Source: JBCCQL01 sp039414355 (GTDB taxonomy: Bacteria; Planctomycetota; Planctomycetia; Pirellulales; Lacipirellulaceae). Taken from it: a stretch of 64,000 nucleotides of DNA. Shown one piece after another: positions 46,009 to 55,096 of this stretch. The stretch's first letter is position 1, and each line of letters begins with the position of its first letter. The notes under the pieces are model-generated. The model was given only the letters and a program-made list of their open reading frames with translations, had not been told where the DNA came from and did no database searches. The stretch is from the NCBI GenBank assembly GCA_039414355.1, contig JBCDJN010000004.1, positions 43,872 to 107,871 on the forward strand, written 5' to 3'. The position numbers and the translations under genes were made by a program.

Positions 46009-48609
46009 TCACACCAGACTCCGCCGACGCGAACCACACCAAGTGACCAGGAGGGCCGCGACGCAAAGCACCGAACACGTCGGCTCGGGGGTCAGCGTGC
46101 CGGCAAGCGCGAAGGGGTTTTGATTACCGAAGTGCTGTGCCCAAAGCAGGTAGTCGCCTTCGTCCACAACACCGTCCGGGACGCCGGCGACGCTGCCTGA
46201 GCCATCGGCTGCTCCGCTGCCGCCGAGGCTGTCGCGCCAAACCGTGTAGTCAGCGGCATCAACGATCCCATCCCGATTGAAGTCGCCCCGCAGTTCGTAG
46301 AGAACTCGCCCTGCGCGAGGAGCGGTTTCACCGTCAACCAGGAACTCCAACGCCAGGTCATCGGCGCCGCTTGAAGCGATCAGGCCAAGGTCGTAAGCCT
46401 CGCCGGGGGCAAGGCTGGCGCCATCCGGGGCGAGTTCGCTGAGGGCAAATGCCGTTGGTGCGGCCTCGTCCCACTCGGCCTCACCTTGGTCGCTAAGGCT
46501 CTGCCAGCGGACGTCGGCGGGCGTCAAGTCGCCCGCATCGGAAAGAACCGAGTAGCCCGTGATTGTCACGGGGAACTCAGAGTCGTTGACCAGGGCCGCT
46601 TGGCCGGTGGCCGGATCGACCCGCAGCGTCAGGTTGTTGCTCAGCACCTCGCCTTGGTAGAGGACCGTTCCCTCGGCGATCTGGCCGTCGGCGGTCCGGT
46701 ACTCCAGCGTGACATCCAGCGCGAACTCCCCAAACGCTGTTTGCGTGGAAGCGTACGCTGTGCCCAGTGGCACCTGCGCCCCGGAGGCGATCGAGAACCC
46801 ACCTACGGACAAAAGCTCCGACAACGCGGTTGCCGTGGCGTTGGCCTCTTCCCATCCCGGGAAAGCCTGATCCTGCAAGCTGTCCCACGCCCCGTTGGTT
46901 GGGTCGAGGGCCCCCAACGCGGAGCCGACGGTATAGCCATCGATCTCGATCGGTCCATCGGACGCGTTCCTCAGCACAACTCCGCCGGTTCCTCGATCGA
47001 CCACAAGTTCAAGGCCCGCAACGGAACCGCCACCAACAAGTCGTCGGATGAAACCATCGGTCTTGGTGAGTAGCCAGATCTCTCCGTCTTGTGTTTGCCC
47101 GAACCGCAGATCAACCCTTCCACTGGGGAAGACATCCGGGCGGAAGTCGATATCGACTTCGACGCCCTCGGAGTCTCGCGTGAAGAGCTGGATCTCTTCG
47201 ACCCCTGCTGTTGTAGTTGGGTCGGTGAGGTCGAGTGACTTCATCTGAGCAACATCGGCGGCAAACAAGCGACCGTTGACAATGTCGCCAAATACAAACT
47301 TGCCCTGAAGGGCCGGCGCCAGCGAACCCTTGTAGACAAACCCGCCCGCGATGGCGAAGCCCTCGTCGTGGTCGTACTGGACGGCGGGGTACTGGTAAGG
47401 ATCGCCTCGGAAGTCAACATCCTGCTGAGGGGTGAGGTTAACCGGAAAGACGTTGTCTGAGTCGCCGTCGCTGGCGCCGTTGATGAAGGTTCCCTCGCGA
47501 TCGGTCCAACCGTAGTTGCCGCCTGCGGTCACCCGCTCCACCTCCTCGATATTCGCCGAGCCGATATTGCTGACGAACAGCGTCCCGTCGTCGTCCCATG
47601 CCATGCGATGGCCGTTCCGAAAACCGAAGGCGTAGATCTCGTCGAAGGTGTCGGGGTTGCCGTCAACAAAGGGGTTGCTGGCCGGAACCGTGAAATCGCC
47701 GCGCGGCGATCCGACGCCGCCGGACTCGGCGGGGCTGCGTGGATCAATCCGCAGCATCGTGCCCGCGAGTGTATCGAGCCGCTGTAGCTGGCCCGGCTGA
47801 CCAGCGGCGTCGCTGCCCTGTGGTGCGCCCGCCCCGTTGATATACCCCCAATCGCCTCCGGATACGTAGAGCAAACCGTAGTCCTGATCACCGGGCTGCG
47901 ACGTTGGGTTGAACTGGAGATCGCCGAATGGGTGAAAGTATGTGTTCGCCGTTGAACCGACGCGGAGCAACTCCCGCCGGGTTCCGGTTGACTCGTTCCA
48001 TGCGGTCGCGGCGGGGTTGGCGGCGTCCCACTCGGTGATGACGGTGTGCCACCTAGTTCCAAACCCCGGCCCACGTTCGTCGATGGTCTCGAAGCCCGGC
48101 GAGACGGCCGCGTCTTGGTCACGCTCCGTGTGGATCGTGTAGAACAGGCCGTTCGTCTCGAACTCCGGGTGAAACTCGAAGCTAATCAGGCCGGCAGCAA
48201 GCCCGCCAGAAAACCAGGCATCGGGAAGCAGTGACGAAGCGCCGCCGTTGGCGGCGTCGATATCCAGGTAGGTCTGTTGGGCGCCCGTCTGCCGGTCGAT
48301 TGTGTAGAGCTGCCCGCGGAGGTCATTAACGAACAGCCGACCATCGGGCGCTTCGCGAAGAAAGTTGATCCGGGCCGCCGAACTCGCCGCACTCGTGGGC
48401 TTGGAGCCAAGGGAGTTGGTTGTGTTTGGCAACTGAGCGAAATCTCCAACCTGCACCCTCAGGCCCTGCTTGGTGATGGCTCCGGGGATCGGGTCGCTGA
48501 GTTGTGCCCGGGATTCGGAGGGCGTCACCAGGAGCAGCGAAGCCACCACCGTCAGCGATAGCGTAAGGCGGCAAGAGGTTGAGGATGGGGGGCAGTCCGA
48601 GTTAGCCAT
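46009..48609 (-). CDS. Glucose/sorbosone dehydrogenase-like protein with repeat modules, dockerin motif and PEP-CTERM tail
   Basis: About 866 residues; ATG 48609 is used (ATG 48642 is possible). After a signal peptide comes the GSDH beta-propeller (FEFHPEFETNGLFYTIHT; EIYAFGFRNGHRMAWDDDG; GGNYGWTDREG), which in relatives binds PQQ and oxidises sugars. Residues about 545-790 hold two copies of an unnamed module of about 120 residues (EIDGYTVGSALGALDP..WDSLQD; TITGYSVLSDAGDLTP..WQSLSD). A dockerin-like DFNRDGIVDAADYTVWRD and a PEP-CTERM-type end (TPEPTCSVLCVAALLVTW) follow. The enzyme is thus predicted to be anchored at or sorted to the envelope. The same module pair occurs in the protein at 52182-54062. 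Confidence 0.92.
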   Translation of the reverse strand: MANSDCPPSSTSCRLTLSLTVVASLLLVTPSESRAQLSDPIPGAITKQGLRVQVGDFAQLPNTTNSLGSKPTSAASSAARINFLREAPDGRLFVNDLRGQLYTIDRQTGAQQTYLDIDAANGGASSLLPDAWFSGGLAAGLISFEFHPEFETNGLFYTIHTERDQDAAVSPGFETIDERGPGFGTRWHTVITEWDAANPAATAWNESTGTRRELLRVGSTANTYFHPFGDLQFNPTSQPGDQDYGLLYVSGGDWGYINGAGAPQGSDAAGQPGQLQRLDTLAGTMLRIDPRSPAESGGVGSPRGDFTVPASNPFVDGNPDTFDEIYAFGFRNGHRMAWDDDGTLFVSNIGSANIEEVERVTAGGNYGWTDREGTFINGASDGDSDNVFPVNLTPQQDVDFRGDPYQYPAVQYDHDEGFAIAGGFVYKGSLAPALQGKFVFGDIVNGRLFAADVAQMKSLDLTDPTTTAGVEEIQLFTRDSEGVEVDIDFRPDVFPSGRVDLRFGQTQDGEIWLLTKTDGFIRRLVGGGSVAGLELVVDRGTGGVVLRNASDGPIEIDGYTVGSALGALDPTNGAWDSLQDQAFPGWEEANATATALSELLSVGGFSIASGAQVPLGTAYASTQTAFGEFALDVTLEYRTADGQIAEGTVLYQGEVLSNNLTLRVDPATGQAALVNDSEFPVTITGYSVLSDAGDLTPADVRWQSLSDQGEAEWDEAAPTAFALSELAPDGASLAPGEAYDLGLIASSGADDLALEFLVDGETAPRAGRVLYELRGDFNRDGIVDAADYTVWRDSLGGSGAADGSGSVAGVPDGVVDEGDYLLWAQHFGNQNPFALAGTLTPEPTCSVLCVAALLVTWCGSRRRSLV

Positions 48610-48681
48610 TGATTCGCGCTTGTTTGTGTCTCTGTTGCCCATTCGTTGCTGTCAAGTTGCGGAGGTCGTCATCGCTAGCGA

Positions 48682-49095
48682 TCAGTAAGCGAAGTCGGCG
48701 GCTTCGATCCCCGCTGGCGGAACCTCTTTGACCGTGCTCCCGTCACGGAACCGCAGCGGAACGGTGCTCTTGGGAAGCGCCGTTAGCTCGTCTCCCGAAT
48801 CCTCCATGTAGACATTCAGCGTGACTCGGTTCGGCCCGACGATTGCCCCATCGGGTTGGCCGTCGGGGCCGGCCAGGCGGTACCTGCCCGCCTCGTCCGT
48901 GACTCCCGTGGCGATCTGCCCGAGCTTCCCCGCGAGCGGCTCGAACGTCACTTGGATGCCCGCGGCAGGCCTGCCGTTGTCGGTAACCGTCCCTTCGACC
49001 GGCGCCCACTCAACACCGCCACCGCATCCCATTGCAAGCGAACAGCCAGCAATGACCAGGGTCGCGAGAACGCAGCGAAAGCGGTCAAATCTCAT
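48682..49095 (-). CDS. Lipoprotein with carboxypeptidase-regulatory-like fold
   Basis: 137 residues. Lipobox LAMGC gives acylation at Cys24. The body (PVEGTVTDNGRPAAGIQVTFEP; TDEAGRYRLAGPDG) is a transthyretin-like/carboxypeptidase-regulatory-like beta domain. It overlaps the upstream DUF1559 gene by 11 bases. DUF1559 plus this type of small lipoprotein is a recurring planctomycete pair, seen again at 62.2-63.6 kb. Function unknown. Confidence 0.92.
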   Translation of the reverse strand: MRFDRFRCVLATLVIAGCSLAMGCGGGVEWAPVEGTVTDNGRPAAGIQVTFEPLAGKLGQIATGVTDEAGRYRLAGPDGQPDGAIVGPNRVTLNVYMEDSGDELTALPKSTVPLRFRDGSTVKEVPPAGIEAADFAY

Positions 49096-50101
49096 CGTTG
49101 AGCACCTCGGAGCCGGCGATACTCCCCAAGCTGGCGAAGACCGCCATATCGATATCGAAGCTCAAGAACCGGCCCGAGCCATCACACATCTGCACGTTGA
49201 TCCCGCCCGGGTGGTTGCTGTACCAAGCCGCCATGCAAGGGCGGGCCCCGCCGGTGCCGCCTTGAGAACGGCAATCCGAGTACTCGGAGCTGAAGATCCG
49301 CCGCTGGGGGGCGGCCTGCGAGAGGATGTAGTTGCCGAACGAGTAGGCCCAGAACGTGCGACGTGGCGCGAACTCGTTTGTCTGCTCGCCAAGCAGCATC
49401 GTCCGACTGCTGCCGTCGGTGATCTTCGAAAACGACTCGGCGCGGAGCCTCACCGAGTTCCCCCCCGCAGAAAAGGCTCCCTCATCGACTCGGACCGCGT
49501 GCAACGGGCCTCGCCAACCGAATGGAATCGGGTTTTCGGAAGAGGTCGACACCGGCAGGTCTTCCGCAAGGTACCAAGTGGTGCGACCGTCCGAGCGTCC
49601 CGACATACCTCGGTAGGATGAAGTCGCGAACAACCTCGGCGTCCGGGTGCTCTGGGCAGTCCAGCTGCCACCGGGACCGCTGTCAGGCAAGAGCAACTCG
49701 GGTTCGAAGTCGGACGGGCAGGAGTACTCTTCGATAAACGTCTCTCGGAACTCTCGGTTCGTTATGTCCCCCGACGATGCACTGCGATCGTACAAGCCCT
49801 GCAACGCGTCGTTCTCCATGTAGGGAAGAACTTCAATGCTCCAGCTCGTGTAGGTCTTCATGTTGCGATCGGCGCAACACGCTTGATCGATAACAACCCC
49901 CGGCGGGAACGCGTTCCTGGCGGAGTGGTGGTTCTGCAACGCCAAGCCTGATTGCTTGAGCCGCGCCGAGCAGTCCATCCGTCGCGCGGCTTCCCGAGCC
50001 GACTGCACGGCGGGCAACAGGAGAGCAATCAAGATGCCTATGATGGCGATGACGACAAGCAATTCAACGAGCGTAAACGCTCGCGCTAGTCTCAAACGCA
50101 T
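49085..50101 (-). CDS. DUF1559 prepilin-like protein
   Basis: 338 residues from the ATG at 50101, which places ARAFTLVELLVVIAIIGIL at residues 6-24; the longer upstream frame is shadow sequence. The DUF1559 body includes LKQSGLALQNHHSARNAFPPG and the C-terminal NHPGGINVQMCDGSGRFLSF. The stop overlaps the lipoprotein start, implying coupling. It lies 61 bases after a PEP-CTERM gene on the same strand. Confidence 0.94.
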   Translation of the reverse strand: MRLRLARAFTLVELLVVIAIIGILIALLLPAVQSAREAARRMDCSARLKQSGLALQNHHSARNAFPPGVVIDQACCADRNMKTYTSWSIEVLPYMENDALQGLYDRSASSGDITNREFRETFIEEYSCPSDFEPELLLPDSGPGGSWTAQSTRTPRLFATSSYRGMSGRSDGRTTWYLAEDLPVSTSSENPIPFGWRGPLHAVRVDEGAFSAGGNSVRLRAESFSKITDGSSRTMLLGEQTNEFAPRRTFWAYSFGNYILSQAAPQRRIFSSEYSDCRSQGGTGGARPCMAAWYSNHPGGINVQMCDGSGRFLSFDIDMAVFASLGSIAGSEVLNDEI

Positions 50102-50162
50102 GACGATGTCCTTCCCTGTCCCAGACGTGGTGGAGGTTGCTGCGATTACAGACGCGGCACAG

Positions 50163-51188
50163 TTACCGTCGACGCGTCGGTGCACCGAGGGCAAGGCATG
50201 CAGCCAGAACCAACGACGTTGGCTCGGGCGCGGCGCCAAAAACCTGACGCAGGGTCGCCGCGGATGCGTTGTCTTTCCACTCCCCGAAGTCGTAGAAGTC
50301 GACAAACCCATCACGGACACCGCTGGGGCCCGTCAGATCGCCTAGGGTTGGGTCGGCGACTTGGGTCCGGAAGTTGTCCCGGATCAGTGCGTAATCGACC
50401 GCGTCCACTAGGCCATCCAGGTTCACGTCGCCCGGGAGGGCTGGCATGCCGATCCCCGATGGAATGGCGAGGTTCTCCCCTGTGCTATCGACGAAGATGT
50501 CGTCGAGGTAGCCCTGCGCGCTGTTATTGAGGTGCGGGGACCCCATTCGTAGGTTCAACGACACAAGGTCCGAATCGGGTTCGTTGCCCGTTCGAAATCC
50601 ACCGGAGCCGAGCAACGCCGCTGCGTCAGAGCCCTGCGAGGTATAGAGGCTCACGGTGTCGGCCGCATGGTCAAGAACGAGCCAGATGTTGTACCACTGG
50701 TCCGCGGAGTACGTCAGCAGGTTGCCGCTGAAGGCGCCGCCGTCGCGCACGCGGAAAGCGTTTTCGCCAGCGACGGACCCCATCACCATGTAGCCCTCGT
50801 AGGAGCTCCAGGTGAATGGGGCGGCGACATCCGAGGCGCCGAAGACGATGTCGCTGAGGTCACTTGTCCGCATCCGGAAGAAGACGGTACCGGTTGTTCC
50901 TTCGGCGATCGAGTCTACGCCGAGCGGTATGTAGGCGTTCCCCTCGTTGGGCGCCCCCTGAGCCGCCGACGTCCCCGTCGCGAGCAGAACTTGATTCGAT
51001 GGGTTGTCCGGGTCCGATGTGACCGTGTACTCGGACGTGGTGCTGAGTTCGGATGTCCAGCCGCCCTGCGAACCCAATGGGCCAGGTGACAAGAACTCAA
51101 AATCGCTGAGCGAGTTCCACGCAGCCGAGCTAACACCCGACACGGCGACAACGGACGCCAGTGTCAGGGCTGGCAAGTGGGTTCTCAT
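50163..51188 (-). CDS. PEP-CTERM protein with LamG-like fold and dockerin motif
   Basis: 341 residues from ATG 51188. Signal peptide at 1-22. The body (SDFEFLSPGPLGSQGGWTSE; GTVFFRMRTSDLSDIVFGAS) is a beta-sandwich of concanavalin/LamG character, nearly identical in layout to the neighbour at 51296-52114. It adds a dockerin-like segment (DVNLDGLVDAVDYALIRD) and ends in the PEP-CTERM signal APEPTSLVLAACLAL plus a basic tail. Ligand unknown. Confidence 0.9.
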   Translation of the reverse strand: MRTHLPALTLASVVAVSGVSSAAWNSLSDFEFLSPGPLGSQGGWTSELSTTSEYTVTSDPDNPSNQVLLATGTSAAQGAPNEGNAYIPLGVDSIAEGTTGTVFFRMRTSDLSDIVFGASDVAAPFTWSSYEGYMVMGSVAGENAFRVRDGGAFSGNLLTYSADQWYNIWLVLDHAADTVSLYTSQGSDAAALLGSGGFRTGNEPDSDLVSLNLRMGSPHLNNSAQGYLDDIFVDSTGENLAIPSGIGMPALPGDVNLDGLVDAVDYALIRDNFRTQVADPTLGDLTGPSGVRDGFVDFYDFGEWKDNASAATLRQVFGAAPEPTSLVLAACLALGAPTRRR

Positions 51189-51295
51189 GTTTAGGATCTC
51201 CTGATAAGGACAGTTGCGATTAGCTGGCTGCGACCATGCGGTTCCGGAAAGCGACGCCAAGTGCGCCACACTCCGACGGAGTGTCCGAGGCGAGT

Positions 51296-52114
51296 CTATC
51301 GGCGCGGAACCCCCATGCCGAAGACCGCCACAAGGAACGCCATGACGACGCTCGAAGGCTCGGGAATAACCGGGTTCGCTAGGTTGACACCACTGTTATC
51401 AACATAGATGTCGTCGAGGTAACCCCGGGCGTTATTGTTGTTATGCGCGGCGCCCATCCTGAGATTCAGGGACACCAAGTCGGTGTCTGGTTCGTTTCCT
51501 GTGCGGAACCCGCCCGAACCGAGCAGGGCAGCCGGATCGGCTCCCTGAGAGACGTAGAGGCTCGTGCTGTCGGCCGTGTGATCGAGCACGAGCCAGACGT
51601 TGTACCACTCGTCACCGGAGTATCCCAACAGGTTGCCGCTGAACGCGCCGCCGTTGCGCACTCGGAACGCGTTGTTGCCGGCGACGGCCCCCATCACCAT
51701 GTAACCCTCGTAAGAGCTCCAGGTGAACGGGGCTGCAAGATCCGAGGCTCCGAAGACAAGGTCGCTGAGATCACTGGTCCGCATGCGGAAGAAAACCGTG
51801 CCGGTCGTTCCGTCGGCGATCGAGTTGCTCCCTAGTGAGATATAGGCGTTGCCATCGTTCGGGGCGCCCTGAGCCGCTGACGTACCCGTTGCGCGGAGCA
51901 CCTGGTTCGACGGGTTGTCCGGGTCGGCGGTCACGGTGTACACCGAGGTGGCGCTCAGCTCGCTCGTCCAGCCACCTTGAGAGCCGAGGGCGCCGGGGGT
52001 TAGTGACTCGAAGTCGCTGATGGACGTAAACGCGGCGGAGCACGTTGCAGGCACGAACAATGTCAGCGCGATTGAAAGGCGGATCAGTGGGGTCAATCCG
52101 GGGGTTACATTCAC
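51296..52114 (-). CDS. PEP-CTERM protein with LamG-like fold, tandem paralogue without dockerin
   Basis: 272 residues. Signal peptide at 1-27. The body matches the downstream paralogue almost residue for residue (SDFESLTPGALGSQGGWTSE; EGYMVMG; RTGNEPDTDLVSLNLRMG). Then IPEPSSVVMAFLVAVFGMG, the PEP-CTERM signal, follows directly. The dockerin-like segment of the paralogue is absent, so one copy gained or lost a cassette after tandem duplication. Confidence 0.9.
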   Translation of the reverse strand: MNVTPGLTPLIRLSIALTLFVPATCSAAFTSISDFESLTPGALGSQGGWTSELSATSVYTVTADPDNPSNQVLRATGTSAAQGAPNDGNAYISLGSNSIADGTTGTVFFRMRTSDLSDLVFGASDLAAPFTWSSYEGYMVMGAVAGNNAFRVRNGGAFSGNLLGYSGDEWYNVWLVLDHTADSTSLYVSQGADPAALLGSGGFRTGNEPDTDLVSLNLRMGAAHNNNNARGYLDDIYVDNSGVNLANPVIPEPSSVVMAFLVAVFGMGVPRR

Positions 52115-52181
52115 GAGTCGGGTCCTTGGAATCGAGGAGAAGAAACGAGGTGGAGAACGAGATTCGCTAGGCAGCCGTGTT

Positions 52182-54062
52182 TCACAACCGGCGACGCGGC
52201 CTTGGCGCCGCCGTCATCATCAACACCAGCACGAGTCCGGATGGCTCAGGGACCGCAGCGGCCGACGCCGAGGCGGCGGAAGCCGCAGAGCCAAAGTTGT
52301 TCTTCCAGGTGACGTAATCGCCTAGCGTGTAGATCGTTCCAAGCCCATCACGCCAGACGGTGTAATCTGCAGCGTCTACGGCGCCGTCGCCATTGAAATC
52401 GCCCGGGACGCCAACAGGGATCGCACCGTAGGTCACCACCCCCATGAGTGGGCCATCCGGCGTGTTGAACTCAACGGCGAGGTCGCGCGAGCTGCCGGTG
52501 TCGTCGTAGATCGCCCCAAGGTTGAACGCTTGCCCGGGCGACAGCGTGAGGCTCCCGGCCTGAAGCAACTCGCTGAGAGCGTTGGCGGAGGGCGCGGCGC
52601 TTTCCCAACCCACGAGGCCGAGACCGTCGAACGCCCCGGTGATCAGCGCACCGGCGTCGGACAGGACCGAGTAGCCGTCTACCGTGACCGAGTAAGGCGA
52701 GTCGTTCTTCAGCTGGGCGTCGCCGGAAATTGGGTCAACAATGAGACGCACGTTGTTAACCACGGCGGCGCCCTCATACTCGACCAGGCCCTGCACAATC
52801 GTCCCGTCTGCCTCTCGGTACTCAAAGACAAGGTCCTCAGGGCTATCGCCGAATGCCGGGATGACGGGCGCAAATACGGAGCCAAGGCTCTGCGAGAAGT
52901 CGCCGCCAAGGGTCGTCGATCCACTCTGCCGCAACTCATTCAAGGAGTTCGAGCTCGAAGATGCTTCTTCCCAGCCGACGATTGGCGCGTCTGCGAAGCT
53001 CGTCCACGCTGCCGGCGAACTGTCTAGCGAACCGAGCCCAGACAGGACCGAGTAACCATCGATATCAACTGGCGCAGAGCCCTGGTTCTCGATGAACACC
53101 TGCCCGTCGTCCCAGTTGACGCGGAGCGTTAGCAGCTGACTGATCGTCAGCTCAACGATCTCCCCGAGCCCCCCGCTGCTGGTGGTCACCCGGTAGCCGC
53201 CCCCGCCTGGGATTTCCGGGGCGGCAGACAGATCAAGCGACGCGAAGGAGCCGTTGATGCTGCCGGCACTGAGCAAGGTCCATGAGTCACCCGGCTGAGG
53301 CGTGACCCCATCGAACTCAACACGGAGCGTTCCGCCGACCTGCGCGACGCCCGAAGCGCCAATCGGCGAATGGCTGGAGGCAGAGTTGATCTCCGCGATC
53401 AGTGTGCTCTGGCCGCCAAGAACGACATTGCCACCCGCAAGAAAATCGACATCGGGCCCGATGACCCGTGTCGTCCGATTGAGCGTCGCGTTGCCAACGA
53501 TCTGCACCGACGCCATGCCGCTAGCGCCCGCGCCCAACGTCAGAGAACTGCCTTGAGCGCCGCCGACGGACAGCGTTTGCCCCGCCAGCAACCCACCCCG
53601 CGCGACACTCGCTACACCAAGCCCGCTAGCGCCAATAACGATGCCGCCGTTCGAGCCGTCGCTGCTCCACGGCACCGCGGTCAAGCTGCCGCCCGACCGG
53701 ACCTCAAGCGACCCACTGTCGGCAGCCCCCTCGCCAAGGAGAACCCCGCCAGGGTTTGGCTCGGCCCCCACGCCACTCGGCATGATGTCAACAAACGCTC
53801 CACCGCCGTTGTTGATTGTCCCGATCTCGTCGAACTCCGCGGTCGGGATGAACATCTCCCCGAGGCCGTTGTCCCAGTTGCTGCTCTCCCCAGCGCTGCC
53901 TGTGCTGGCATACCAGTCGCCCAGGCCTACCGGCTGCCAAAACTGATTCGCGGCGTCAGCCCGCCCCGCAAGTGACAGAGCAACAACGAGCAAAATGACT
54001 GAGGGTCGCGCCAAGACCGCGGCGAACCTTAGTATGAGGCGGAGCATGGTGATAAGCGGCAT
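52182..54062 (-). CDS. PEP-CTERM protein with two copies of an unnamed module and dockerin motif
   Basis: 626 residues from ATG 54062 (ATG 54047 also possible). Signal peptide (AVLARPSVILLVVALSLAGRADA) is followed by an autotransporter-like beta-helix region (ESSNWDNG; GGVLLGEGAADSGSLEVRSG). At about 320-545 are two copies of the module also seen in the GSDH protein (DIDGYSVLSGLGSLDS; TVDGYSVLSDAGALIT, each with GWE..S..ALSEL). Then come DFNGDGAVDAADYTVWRD and a PEP-CTERM end (VPEPSGLVLVLMM). It is the first gene of the minus-strand series and is divergent from the ECF sigma/FecR pair. Confidence 0.9.
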   Translation of the reverse strand: MPLITMLRLILRFAAVLARPSVILLVVALSLAGRADAANQFWQPVGLGDWYASTGSAGESSNWDNGLGEMFIPTAEFDEIGTINNGGGAFVDIMPSGVGAEPNPGGVLLGEGAADSGSLEVRSGGSLTAVPWSSDGSNGGIVIGASGLGVASVARGGLLAGQTLSVGGAQGSSLTLGAGASGMASVQIVGNATLNRTTRVIGPDVDFLAGGNVVLGGQSTLIAEINSASSHSPIGASGVAQVGGTLRVEFDGVTPQPGDSWTLLSAGSINGSFASLDLSAAPEIPGGGGYRVTTSSGGLGEIVELTISQLLTLRVNWDDGQVFIENQGSAPVDIDGYSVLSGLGSLDSSPAAWTSFADAPIVGWEEASSSSNSLNELRQSGSTTLGGDFSQSLGSVFAPVIPAFGDSPEDLVFEYREADGTIVQGLVEYEGAAVVNNVRLIVDPISGDAQLKNDSPYSVTVDGYSVLSDAGALITGAFDGLGLVGWESAAPSANALSELLQAGSLTLSPGQAFNLGAIYDDTGSSRDLAVEFNTPDGPLMGVVTYGAIPVGVPGDFNGDGAVDAADYTVWRDGLGTIYTLGDYVTWKNNFGSAASAASASAAAVPEPSGLVLVLMMTAAPRPRRRL

Positions 54063-54562
54063 ATCTACTACGTACCCGCTGCAGGAGTGCGCCCAGGGAC
54101 GCAAGGGCTTGGACGAATGGCGATTTGAGATGAGCAATCAGAGCAGCCGTAGAGACCAGGAGCCGGTGTTGGCGAAGCCGACCCGCGCTCGATATGATGT
54201 CCACTCATCGCCAGCAGAATTTCCAAAACTATTGCGGGTTTTCTTCGCCAATCCCGCTAGCCCCGTTCTACTGAGGCGAGCAATACGGTGATTCACCACC
54301 GAAGAGCCAAGTTTTTTTGGAAATCTGAATCAGCCCATGCGGAAGGAAGCGGCATCGTAGTGGTAAGGGGGAGGGCGCGCTGCTGACGGTTGACACCGCT
54401 GCGACAAGGGCAAGGGCCGGCGGGGTTAGTTCCGTCGCCACCGACAGGCTGGCCAACGAGAGTTGAACTACCAATGGCCGCGGGTCAATAGCGAACGAAC
54501 ACTAGGCTGAGTCTCGCTTCGTCGTTGCGACGTGTGGACCGCCGTTGCTGCGGAAAGGTGTT
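54063..54562. other. Divergent intergenic region
   Basis: 500 bases between the PEP-CTERM series and the sigma/FecR pair. No convincing gene. It must hold the promoters of both; a purine-rich GGAAAG precedes the sigma start. Confidence 0.5.
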
Positions 54563-55096
54563 GTGCACGAAATTGTTAAGATTGAAGATTTCGTCGTCCT
54601 AGTCGGAAAGCACTACGCTTCTCTGCACACGTATATCGCGACCCTTGCGTACAATGACTCCGATGTCGATGACCTGCTGCAAGACACGTGCGTAAACCTC
54701 TGGCGGAAACGTGAGCAATACGACCCTTCGAGAGACTTCTATAAGTGGGCTTGCGGCTTCGCGTACATTGAGGTGCTTCGCTGTCGCCGCAAGACGGCTA
54801 AGAGCCGGCTGTGGTTCGATGAACCGACAATGCGTGTTCTGGCGGACGAGCTAGAGAAGAGCAGCGTGACGGAGAGCGTTCGTGGCGAGGCTCTCCGCTC
54901 CTGCTTAGCTAAGCTCCCAATGGGTGAGCGGGAGTTGGTCGAGGCGAGGTATACACACGACCGAAGCGTGCCAGAGATTGGTGACGCGTTGGGGCGACCG
55001 GCCAGCACAATCTACAAGCGTCTTATCCGCGTCCGGAAGAGCCTCGCCGAGTGCATACGGGCGAATCTCATGCAGCAGGATCACGCCGATGCCTGA
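54563..55096 (+). CDS. ECF-type RNA polymerase sigma factor
   Basis: About 177 residues from the GTG at 54563, chosen for the GGAAAG just upstream; a TTG at 54545 would add six residues. Region 2: DVDDLLQDTCVNLWRKREQYDP and FYKWACGFAYIEVLRCRR. Region 4: YTHDRSVPEIGDALGRPASTIYKRLIRVRKSL. This resembles the planctomycete ECF group paired with FecR-type anti-sigma proteins; the FecR gene overlaps by 8 bases downstream. Its regulon probably includes the divergent PEP-CTERM series (inferred from position). Confidence 0.93.
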   Translation: MHEIVKIEDFVVLVGKHYASLHTYIATLAYNDSDVDDLLQDTCVNLWRKREQYDPSRDFYKWACGFAYIEVLRCRRKTAKSRLWFDEPTMRVLADELEKSSVTESVRGEALRSCLAKLPMGERELVEARYTHDRSVPEIGDALGRPASTIYKRLIRVRKSLAECIRANLMQQDHADA

